A stretch of DNA of 64,000 nucleotides from Rhizoctonia solani. Taxonomy: Eukaryota; Basidiomycota; Agaricomycetes; Cantharellales; Ceratobasidiaceae. How positions within the stretch are numbered: the stretch's first letter is position 1; each line of letters opens with the position of its first letter. The notes below the pieces were generated by a model. The model was not told the DNA's origin, made no database searches, and worked only from the letters and a program-made list of their open reading frames with translations. Below are positions 33,697 through 41,847 of the stretch, piece after piece. The stretch spans positions 620,001-684,000 of the forward strand of contig NC_057375.1 of assembly GCF_016906535.1 (NCBI RefSeq), given 5' to 3'. A program made the position numbers and the translations under genes.

Positions 33697-34210
33697 CTAG
33701 GTAATTGACCTTAAGTTGGTTGCAAACCGTGCCCACAAAGCACATCTTACTCAGTCCCAACAAACAAGAAGGTCCCCTGTACTAGCACGAGGGAAATCAC
33801 CTGATTGGGCTCGCCTTTTGCTATCAATAATCAAACTAGCGTCGGCCCCAGGTAGTACCAAATTGCTATAAGGCAGACAGATCCCAATTGTCCGCTTACC
33901 ACCGGTCACCGCACCCTTTGTCAGCGGAGCTAGTCAGCAGATCCACCCGCTTGCAGAAAGCCCGTTCCACATCACGCCCGTACACGGCAGTCAATTGGTC
34001 AATAGGGACTGTTCAACGCTAGGCGGTTGACGCAAGCTCTTAGCGCCAGTACAATAAAGCGCCCCATAAGTCCTGATACAGGCACCCTTGGCTGCACAGC
34101 CCCCATTACCCCCTACCCTGCCCACCATTACATCACGCACCCCCTCTCGCGCTTCCTCCCGCGCTTCCCAACACGCCACCTCCCACCAGGGCTGTTCATA
34201 CCCTCATGAA
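33697..34210 (+). promoter_or_regulatory. Element 2 primer-binding site and gag leader
   Basis: 33699-33711 reads AGGTAATTGACCT. It is complementary to the LTR stretch at 33444-33456 except for two bases in a TCGA-derived core. It matches the left-LTR version of element 1 exactly. The remainder is an untranslated leader without a gene, although the frame upstream of 34211 happens to be open. Confidence 0.55.
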
Positions 34211-35434
34211 ATGGCAACCCGTTCCCGGAGCACCGCTTGTCCCCAATCCCCTCTTGATCAAGGAGAGTTGGGACCCACTCTTCAGGCAACCGCCAATGAG
34301 TCAGGGAGCCTCAAACCAGAGGTCTACAGGGAAATATCCCTCAGCCATGCAATCTCCCTCCTCCTGGGATTGCAAAACCAAGTCATCCGGCTTGAGCGGG
34401 AACTTGAGGAAATCAAGGAAGTCAACAAGGAAGCCCAAGACTGGATGGGAGCAGTTGACCAAACCCTCACTCGCATTGCGGCTAGCAATGGGCCCCAGCC
34501 CCACACACCAGAAGACCGGAAACCACCGGCAATCAAAGCCACGCCCAGGCCCCTATCCAAAGCCGACCCTCTTCCAGCGCCTAGTGCGCCCCTCGTTGCC
34601 TGGGCCAACCCTACCAAACCTCCCATCACCTTTGCCCAACCAACCCCTGTCCGGGCCCCCCCAAGAGTCCAAACTCCTGCTCCACCTTTGCCTATCAGAC
34701 TCCGCTCCCCCGTTGCCTCTCTACCAGCGGCTCCAGTAGCCGCATACCAAGCCCCCGTCAAGGTGGATCACCCCAATGCCTACACGGGGAAGATTGGTAA
34801 TGAGTCACGACAATGGCTCACAAGAATGATGGCATGGGTCCGCCTTAACCAGCGCATGTTCCCAACGGATCAGGAGGTGCTTTTGTTCCTTCTAATGAAC
34901 ATGAAGGACACAGCAGGAGCATGGGCTCACCCCCACCTTGACCAACTAGGGTCCCACAGGGCCATCATCCAAACGGTTGAGGATTTCAGGAGGGAGTTCC
35001 TGGCTGCATTTGGGAACCCGGACGCCACAAGGGCCGCGGAACGGCAAATCACCCACCTCACTCAGACAGGCACCTGTGCTGAGTATATCACAAAATTCAG
35101 GACCATTGCCATGGACCTGGATTGGAACAACGCCGCCCTCCGTGGGCAATTTGCACGTGGCCTCCACTGGGAAGTAAGCCGCCTCATTGCCACCTGTGAG
35201 CGACGCCCAGCCACCCTCCTAGAGCTGCAGAACGCGGCCCTGGTCATCGACAACGCCCTCCGTGAGGAGCGTGCCAGCCACCCGCCTAAGGGTAGTAAGT
35301 CTGGAACTTCCTCCTCCCCCAATAGGGGGGCAAGTACCGGCCAACAGGCCACAAGACCAGGACGCCTCTCTAGCAATCCTAATTTTGTCTCCAAGGAGGA
35401 ACAAAACCGCCGCCGGGCCAAAGGCCTATGCATC
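34211..35434 (+). pseudogene. Element 2 gag, first part, cut by element 3
   Basis: Starts MATRSRSTACPQSP, the same start as element 1 gag, so 34211 is preferred over the earlier ATG at 34088. It has a coiled coil (LLLGLQNQVIRLERELEEIK), a Pro-rich linker, the capsid-like domain (RQWLTRMMAWVRLNQRMFP, AERQITHLTQTGTCAEYITKF) and the first residues of the zinc knuckle (GLCI). It breaks at 35434, where LTR-B starts, and resumes at 41716. No internal stop. Confidence 0.9.
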
Positions 35435-36006
35435 TGTTACAACCTCCTAACATATACCATTGGACTCGCACAATTTTTCCGATATTTTTAGTATTTTTTA
35501 CGGACTCAATACCTTTTGTTTTTTAATCACGTGATCTCGGCGCTTATTATGCCGAGATGCCGCGCCGAGATGCCGTGCCAAGGGCGCTTAGGAGAAATCC
35601 ACGCTTCTGCGCAGCCCACAGCACGCTTCTTAATTCCCACATGTACTTCTTTTCACACGCGCACAGACCATGTAGATAGTGCGCCTTTGTCTATATATAC
35701 AGAAGGAAAATCACTTGGAAACACCAAGTCGATTTTACCTCGTCTCTTACCCATTAGAGAAGGTAGCCAGCCAGCTAAGTAGCCGGCCCCCAAGTAGTAT
35801 CAGTAGCACTCACCCCCTTATCTGACCTACCACACCTCCAGGCCTAAGGCCCCTCCGCATCAGTAGTAGTTAGTTAGTCGTTGCCTTAAGCAACTTAGTA
35901 GTTAGTAGATAGCCTTAGTCAGTTAGATTACATAAGCCAGTGTAGTAGTACGGCCACAAGCGCCCACCTCCACCAGCGCGTACCCACCTTACAGTGGTGT
36001 ACGACA
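35435..36006 (+). repeat. Element 3 left LTR
   Basis: TGTTACAACC...GTACGACA. It holds TCACGTGA followed by TCTCGGCGCTTAT near 35528, a TATATATA box at 35692-35699 and CAAGTCGATTTTAC at 35725-35738, 26 bases downstream of the TATA box, where transcription is expected to start. A spurious 88-codon frame (35516-35782) is repeated identically in the right LTR. Confidence 0.95.
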
Positions 36007-36523
36007 TTGTAAAATCGACTTGTGTAGGCTTGATCAACAACAAGAAGCGCCCCTGTACTAGCACGAGGGAAAATATCTGAACGGACTCCCCTTTTGACTA
36101 TAATAATCAAAAAGTCGTCGGTCCCAGATAGTACCAAATTGCTATAAGGCAGACGGTGTCTAATCGCCCGCATACCACGTGTTTCGCCGGAACACAGCAG
36201 ATAGCGACCCTAGACAGCTGATTCACCCGCTTGCTAAAAACCCGCTCATATCACAATTGCCAGATCTGTTGATTTGTTGTAGGGATAGTTCAACGCTAGG
36301 TGTCTGACGCAAGGGTTTAGCGTTCACACTCTGCACAAAAACCGCCCATAAGTCCTGATATAGGCAACTTCACCCCCACGCCGTCTCAATCATTCCATCC
36401 ACACGCTCTGGCGTCCCCCATCCCTACTCCCGCCCTACCAGCCGCTCCAGCCGCCGCTCCGTTCCATCCCATTCCCAACCACCCACTCGCAGCCCATCTC
36501 CCACTCCGCAAGACCTGCCAAGA
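36007..36523 (+). promoter_or_regulatory. Element 3 self-priming primer-binding site and leader
   Basis: 36009-36022 reads GTAAAATCGACTTG, the exact 14-base reverse complement of LTR positions 35725-35738. There is no TGG tRNA-type start. Position of the complement about 26 bases after the TATA box fits priming by the element's own RNA 5' end, as in Tf1. The rest is leader without a gene. Confidence 0.72.
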
Positions 36524-37717
36524 ATGGAACCGGAGCCAACCCTTAGCGCTCTCCTCGAGGCTATCACAGCCCTCACCACTCAAGTTGGGTCCCTCCAGGA
36601 CCAAGTCAAGTCTCAAGGCAAACAAATCATCCAGCTTATTGCCATATGCAAGGAGACCAACGACATCGTTGGAGACAAGGATCAGGGCGGAGCCCAAACC
36701 AAGCCTGGCCCATTGACTGGGCCTGTTACCCCCCCTACCCACTCAGGAGGGGAAACCCACACTCCAGGCACGGTTAGGCCTGGGCTCAAGGCCCCATTTA
36801 GGCCATCAAGAGGCACAGGATTTGACTCCAAGGAAGAAGAGGAGCCAAGAAGAACCCCCAAAAAAGAGCCTATGGGAACGCCTAAACGCTCCCTTAGTTC
36901 CCTCACCCCCTTCGACTCCGGGTCCTCAGTAAAAAGGCCCAAAATGGAATTACCAGACCCCTACAAAGGAGACACCAGGGGAAGAAAGGCCACTCAATGG
37001 CTCGATCGGATGATGCTCTGGGTAGCCCTTCATAGGGACCAATTTGACGAGGAAGAACAGATGGTCGTGTGGATACTTTACCACATGACCAACAAAGCAG
37101 CCGATTGGGCACTCCCCCTCATAGGGGCCATCATCAAGGGCGAGGGTAACCCGCCAACCACCATCACGGCCTTAACGGCCAAGTTCAAGGAGGCATTTGC
37201 CGACCCTGATGCCAAGCGGGCGGCCGCCAGGAAAATAGCCGCGTTAACTCAGACCTCCACTACGTCTGAGTACGTCACCAAATTCCGCAACCTCATGGCG
37301 GAACTCGACTGGAATACTGAGGCGTACATTGCCCAGTTCACGCGCGGCCTTCACTGGAAGGTAAAAGAACTCCTGTCCACCAAGGACAACGTTCCCAACG
37401 ATGACCTAGAGGCCATATTCGCCGCCTTGGTCAAAATTGACAACACCCGCCGAGAAAACAAGGAGAACCGTCCCAAAAAGGCCCTCTCCAAGTCCCCAGT
37501 CACCGCGACCACCTCCACTTCCACCACCACCAGGGTCCGCCTATCAGAAGACCCCAATTATGTCACTCCGGAGGAACGGGATCGTCGCCGCGCATCAGGG
37601 CTTTGCGTCAAGTGCGGTCAAAAGGGTCACAGAATCAAACAGTGCCCCAACGGCTGGAAAGCCACGATCAAGGAGGTTGCCAAGGTGGCAGAAGAAGAGG
37701 GTTCGGGAAAAGATTGA
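36524..37717 (+). CDS. Element 3 Gag
   Basis: 397-residue Gag. An N-terminal coiled coil (LLEAITALTTQVGSLQDQV, KQIIQLIAICKE) is followed by a Pro/Gly/Lys-rich linker. The capsid-like gag domain comes next (TQWLDRMMLWVALHRDQF, MTNKAADWALPLIGA, ARKIAALTQTSTTSEYVTKF). A CCHC zinc knuckle (CVKCGQKGHRIKQC) lies near the end. It stops with TGA at 37715, one codon after the GGGAAAA frameshift heptamer. No internal stop. Confidence 0.93.
   Translation: MEPEPTLSALLEAITALTTQVGSLQDQVKSQGKQIIQLIAICKETNDIVGDKDQGGAQTKPGPLTGPVTPPTHSGGETHTPGTVRPGLKAPFRPSRGTGFDSKEEEEPRRTPKKEPMGTPKRSLSSLTPFDSGSSVKRPKMELPDPYKGDTRGRKATQWLDRMMLWVALHRDQFDEEEQMVVWILYHMTNKAADWALPLIGAIIKGEGNPPTTITALTAKFKEAFADPDAKRAAARKIAALTQTSTTSEYVTKFRNLMAELDWNTEAYIAQFTRGLHWKVKELLSTKDNVPNDDLEAIFAALVKIDNTRRENKENRPKKALSKSPVTATTSTSTTTRVRLSEDPNYVTPEERDRRRASGLCVKCGQKGHRIKQCPNGWKATIKEVAKVAEEEGSGKD
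37705..37711 (+). promoter_or_regulatory. Candidate -1 ribosomal frameshift heptamer (element 3)
   Basis: G GGA AAA in the gag frame followed by GAT TGA. A -1 slip gives AGA TTG AAG and enters the pol frame, which is open from 37603 to 41127. The gag/pol overlap is 115 bases. Confidence 0.68.
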
Positions 37718-40700
37718 AGTCGAGGACTGCTGCCAAGCCCCCGACTCCTGAAAAGGACTTTGTAGATAATCTTGTAGAATTTGTTTCTGTTGGTCTGGAT
37801 TCAAATAAAAAACCTCTATTATTCATCGATCTACACGTCCAAAATTCCCAGGCAGAACCCATCAAGACCCTCATTGATTCAGGAGCCACATTGAACTTTA
37901 TCTCCCCCTTGATTGTGGAAAAATATAAAATCCCAAAAACCCAACTCGAAAATCCACGAGTTGTGAGAATGTTAGATGGTACTATATCCCAGACTGGTCG
38001 CATTTGGCACCAGGTTCAACTCGCGGTTTCGGCCAATGGCCACTCACATCACATCCCTTTCCTTGTTTGCCCCATAGGCAACACCCCGGCTATTCTAGGC
38101 ATGACATGGCTCACTTTGGAATCTCCTTTGATTGACTGGCAACAGGGACATATTACATTCCCCGATCAGGCCCATATAGCATCCGAGGAAGAAGCAGATA
38201 CCAACCCATTGGCGGACCTCCCAGAACAATACCACAAATTTGCCAAAGTCTTTGGCAAGGAAGAGTTCAAAGTCCTTCCTCCACATAGGGAATACGACAT
38301 TTCCATTGACCTTGTCCCTGATGCCAAGCTCTCCCCTGGACCAATTTATGGTATGACAGACGCCAAGTCCAAGGCCCTCAAGCAACATATCAAGGAAGAA
38401 CTAGCCACAGGTAAAATTCGCCCCAGTACCTCCTCAGCAGGCGCCCCGGTTATGTTTGTCAAAAAGGCAGATGGCTCTCTCAGATTGGTAGTTGACTATA
38501 GGAAGCTGAATGACGTCACGCACAAAAACGTCTACCCACTCCCCAGGCAAGATGACCTCATGGCCAAATTAAGACATGCCAAGATGTTCACCAAACTGGA
38601 TCTACGATGGGGTTACAATAATGTCCGGATCAAGGAAGGAGATGAGTGGAAGACGGCTTTCAGAACTAAGTACGGGCTATTCGAATACCTAGTAATGCCT
38701 TTTGGGCTTACCAATGCCCCGGCCGCTTTCCAACATTTCATGAACGATCTATTCAGGGACCTCATCGACGTCACTGTGGTTATCTATTTGGACGATATCT
38801 TGATCTTCTCAGAGGACCCCAAGGACCATTCAGCCCATGTCAGGGAGGTCCTATCACGGCTAATGAAGAATCAGCTATTCTGTAAGCTCTCCAAGTGTCA
38901 CTTCCATGTTACCACAGTAGATTACTTGGGCATTGTCATCTCCCCGGCGGGTTTTTCCATGGATCAGAAGAAGATCGAGGCAGTCACGTCATGGCCAACC
39001 CCCAAAACCGTCAAACAGGTTCAAGCATTCCTGGGATTTGTTAACTACCTCCGGCGCTTCATTCCTAACTTCAGCTCAGTAGCACGCCCTCTGCACAACC
39101 TTACTAAAAAGGAAACCCCCTGGACATGGGGCAACCTAGAGGAAACAGCCTTTCAGGAGTTGAAGGTCCTTGTCACCAAGTTGCCGGTTCTTATCCACTC
39201 CAATCCAGAACTCCCCTATTACCTGGAGACAGACGCCTCAGGAGTAGCCATGGGAGCCATTCTCAGTCAACGGGGTCCAGATAACCGATTGCACCCAATC
39301 GCGTACATGTCTAAATCATTCTCAGGGGCAGAAGGCAACTACGACACTCATGACAAGGAACTTCTAGCCATCATCAAAGCTCTGGAGGAATGGCGTATTT
39401 TCCTGGAAGCTACAGACAAACCGGTTCAGGTATTTACAGATCACCGCAACCTTGAGTACTGGATGCAGGCAAGAACATTCAATCAACGGCATGCTAGATG
39501 GCGCGTATTCCTGAGCGACTTCAATTTTGAAATACATTATTGCCCAGGAAAGCAATCAGGGAAGCCGGACGCCTTGTCCAGACGATCGGATTATGTTGAC
39601 ATCCCCCAAGAACCAGAAGTCATGCTGCCATCAGAGGTCTTTGCAAACACGTCAGAAGAAGAGCTGGAAATTGTTACAGAAGTACGCTCTAAGCTGAGAG
39701 AAGATCCCTCCCTGGAGCCCATCATCCAATTCTTGACCGAAGATGCCAATAACGCCCCACCATCAATAAGAAAGGCTTACAGAGACTACGATTGGGAAGA
39801 GGATCTCCTGTGGTATCGTGGGAAATTAGTGGTTCCAGACAATGAACCCCTGAAGGAAAGACTCCTCAGAGAATTCCACGACTCCCCCCTAGCAGGACAC
39901 CCAGGACAACAAAGAACCCTTGAACTCTTGAGCCGGAATTACTGGTGGCCAGGAATGAAGTCTACAGCCAAAGAATGGGTAGAGTGTTGCCCTGTCTGCC
40001 AAGCCAACCGACGCACACATGCCCCGGTCATCTCCCTGAAACCCCTAGAAGTCCCTCCATTTCCCTTCCACACCATCTCATACGACTTTATTACGGGTTT
40101 CCCCAGATCAAACGGACACGATGCAATCCTAGTAGTCATTGATTCCTTTTCCAAGTTCGGGCACTTCATCCCAACCTCAAAGAAGGTCACAGCCAAGGGT
40201 CTGGCGGATCTATTTGTCAGTCATGTATGGAAGATGCACGGGTTACCAGTCAAGACTATCTCGGATAGGGGCACCACTTTCACAGGAAAATTCCTTAGGG
40301 CCCTCTACCAAAGATTGGGAGTCAAGCCATCCTTTTCATCAGCTTACCATCCGGAGTCAGACGGGCAAACAGAAAGGGTAAACCAGTTCATTGAGTTTTA
40401 CCTAAGATCATACGTTGCAGCAGATCACTTGGATTGGGCTTCCTGGCTACCACTAGCAGAATATGCCTACAACAACGCCAAGCACTCCGCCACAGGAAAA
40501 ACACCCTTCGAGTTGGTTTTTGGGCGAAACCCCGTCATGAACCCGTCCAACATCCCAGCAAATGTACCAGAAGCCGACCATGTGGCAGATACCCTTGCAC
40601 GAGAATGGAAAGAAGCAGAAGCAGCCCTCAGAATGAGCAAGGAACGTATGGCAAGGGATAAAGGAACAATCCCTGAATACTCAATCGGGGAAAAAGTCTG

Positions 40701-41127
40701 GCTAGATGGAAAGAACGTAGAACTCAGGACGAATTCCAACAAGTTAGACCCCAAGCGATTAGGCCCCTTTGAGGTATTAGAAAAGGTATCCAGTCACGTG
40801 TACCGCCTCAAACTACCGGAAACCCTCAAAATCCACGACGTATTTTATGTGGGGTTATTATCCAGGACATACAAATCCCCCAGTCAGCCGTTCCCAGAAA
40901 GGCCCCCTCCTGAGACAATAGAAGGAGAAGAGGAATATGAAGTGGAACAAATCATTGACGCCAAAAGACAACGGGGTAAATGGTTTTACCTAATCAAATG
41001 GAAAGGATACGGTCCGGAAGACAATTCCTGGGAACCAGAGGAACTCCTAGAACACAGTCAAGAGGAGATCCAACGCTTCAACAAGTCACGACTGAAAAAG
41101 GCTCGTGACTCCGCCAAGAGCCTTTAA
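37711..41127 (+). CDS. Element 3 Pol (protease, RT, RNase H, integrase, chromodomain)
   Basis: About 1138 residues made as a Gag-Pol fusion by -1 frameshift. Domains in order: aspartic protease with LIDSGATLNFI (about 37870) and AILGMTWL; reverse transcriptase with MFVKKADGSLRLVVDYRKLN and VVIYLDDILIF (about 38780); RNase H with LETDASGVAMG, THDKELLAI and VFTDHRNLEYW, all three acidic residues intact; integrase zinc finger (FHDSPLAGHPGQQRTLELL, CCPVCQAN); integrase core with ISYDFITGFP, TISDRGTTFTG and SDGQTERVNQ (D, D, E); then a C-terminal chromodomain (EEYEVEQIIDAKRQRGKWFY, WKGYGPEDNSWEP), which in chromoviruses targets integration to marked chromatin. It stops with TAA at 41125 before the polypurine tract. 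Confidence 0.96.
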   Translation, partial: RLKSRTAAKPPTPEKDFVDNLVEFVSVGLDSNKKPLLFIDLHVQNSQAEPIKTLIDSGATLNFISPLIVEKYKIPKTQLENPRVVRMLDGTISQTGRIWHQVQLAVSANGHSHHIPFLVCPIGNTPAILGMTWLTLESPLIDWQQGHITFPDQAHIASEEEADTNPLADLPEQYHKFAKVFGKEEFKVLPPHREYDISIDLVPDAKLSPGPIYGMTDAKSKALKQHIKEELATGKIRPSTSSAGAPVMFVKKADGSLRLVVDYRKLNDVTHKNVYPLPRQDDLMAKLRHAKMFTKLDLRWGYNNVRIKEGDEWKTAFRTKYGLFEYLVMPFGLTNAPAAFQHFMNDLFRDLIDVTVVIYLDDILIFSEDPKDHSAHVREVLSRLMKNQLFCKLSKCHFHVTTVDYLGIVISPAGFSMDQKKIEAVTSWPTPKTVKQVQAFLGFVNYLRRFIPNFSSVARPLHNLTKKETPWTWGNLEETAFQELKVLVTKLPVLIHSNPELPYYLETDASGVAMGAILSQRGPDNRLHPIAYMSKSFSGAEGNYDTHDKELLAIIKALEEWRIFLEATDKPVQVFTDHRNLEYWMQARTFNQRHARWRVFLSDFNFEIHYCPGKQSGKPDALSRRSDYVDIPQEPEVMLPSEVFANTSEEELEIVTEVRSKLREDPSLEPIIQFLTEDANNAPPSIRKAYRDYDWEEDLLWYRGKLVVPDNEPLKERLLREFHDSPLAGHPGQQRTLELLSRNYWWPGMKSTAKEWVECCPVCQANRRTHAPVISLKPLEVPPFPFHTISYDFITGFPRSNGHDAILVVIDSFSKFGHFIPTSKKVTAKGLADLFVSHVWKMHGLPVKTISDRGTTFTGKFLRALYQRLGVKPSFSSAYHPESDGQTERVNQFIEFYLRSYVAADHLDWASWLPLAEYAYNNAKHSATGKTPFELVFGRNPVMNPSNIPANVPEADHVADTLAREWKEAEAALRMSKERMARDKGTIPEYSIGEKVWLDGKNVELRTNSNKLDPKRLGPFEVLEKVSSHVYRLKLPETLKIHDVFYVGLLSRTYKSPSQPFPERPPPETIEGEEEYEVEQIIDAKRQRGKWFYLIKWKGYGPEDNSWEPEELLEHSQEEIQRFNKSRLKKARDSAKSL

Positions 41128-41135
41128 GGGGGGGG
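41126..41135 (+). promoter_or_regulatory. Element 3 polypurine tract
   Basis: AAGGGGGGGG immediately before the right LTR (followed by CAA then TGTTAC). It is the expected plus-strand primer of reverse transcription and overlaps the end of the pol stop codon. Confidence 0.8.
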
Positions 41136-41138
41136 CAA

Positions 41139-41710
41139 TGTTACAACCTCCTAACATATACCATTGGACTCGCACAATTTTTCCGATATTTTTAGTATTT
41201 TTTACGGACTCAATACCTTTTGTTTTTTAATCACGTGATCTCGGCGCTTATTATGCCGAGATGCCGCGCCGAGATGCCGTGCCAAGGGCGCTTAGGAGAA
41301 ATCCACGCTTCTGCGCAGCCCACAGCACGCTTCTTAATTCCCACATGTACTTCTTTTCACACGCGCACAGACCATGTAGATAGTGCGCCTTTGTCTATAT
41401 ATACAGAAGGAAAATCACTTGGAAACACCAAGTCGATTTTACCTCGTCTCTTACCCATTAGAGAAGGTAGCCAGCCAGCTAAGTAGCCGGCCCCCAAGTA
41501 GTATCAGTAGCACTCACCCCCTTATCTGACCTACCACACCTCCAGGCCTAAGGCCCCTCTGCATCAGTAGTAGTTAGTTAGTTGTTGCCTTAAGCAACTT
41601 AGTAGTTAGTAGATAGCCTTAGTCAGTTAGATTACATAAGCCAGTGTAGTAGTACGGCCACAAGCGCCCACCTCCACCAGCGCGTACCCACCTTACAGTG
41701 GTGTACGACA
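41139..41710 (+). repeat. Element 3 right LTR
   Basis: 572 bp, identical to the left LTR by eye except for two bases: CCCCTCTGC against CCCCTCCGC and TAGTTGTTG against TAGTCGTTG. Both are TpG where the left copy has CpG. Confidence 0.95.
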
Positions 41711-41847
41711 GCATCAAATGTGGCAAGACAGGCCACAAGTTTGCGGAATGCCGCACCGGCTGGAAAGCCACGCCTAAGGAGGAAGGCGTCAAAAAAGAAG
41801 CCGCCAAGGTTGGCAAAGAGTCTGGACCCGTATTGGGAAAAGACTAA
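41711..41847 (+). pseudogene. Element 2 gag, last part (zinc knuckle) with frameshift heptamer
   Basis: After the second GCATC copy the gag frame continues KCGKTGHKFAECRTGWKATP and ends with TAA at 41845. The heptamer GGGAAAA is at 41835-41841, followed by GAC TAA, the same arrangement as in elements 1 and 3; a -1 slip enters pol (AGA CTA AGG). Confidence 0.88.

Larger units (their letters stand above)
35435..41710 (+). mobile_element. Element 3: apparently intact chromodomain Ty3/Gypsy retrotransposon
   Basis: The innermost and youngest insertion: 6276 bp, LTRs of 572 bp at 35435-36006 and 41139-41710, target duplication GCATC at 35430-35434 and 41711-41715. It belongs to a different LTR family from elements 1 and 2. 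Paired LTRs differ at only two positions, both CpG/TpG. Gag and pol are fully open, with all expected catalytic motifs. It could still be competent for transposition. Confidence 0.95.

Noticed and set aside
35516..41486. Identical 88-codon frames at 35516-35782 and 41220-41486
   Set aside because: They lie inside the two LTRs of element 3 and are identical because the LTRs are; no protein motif.
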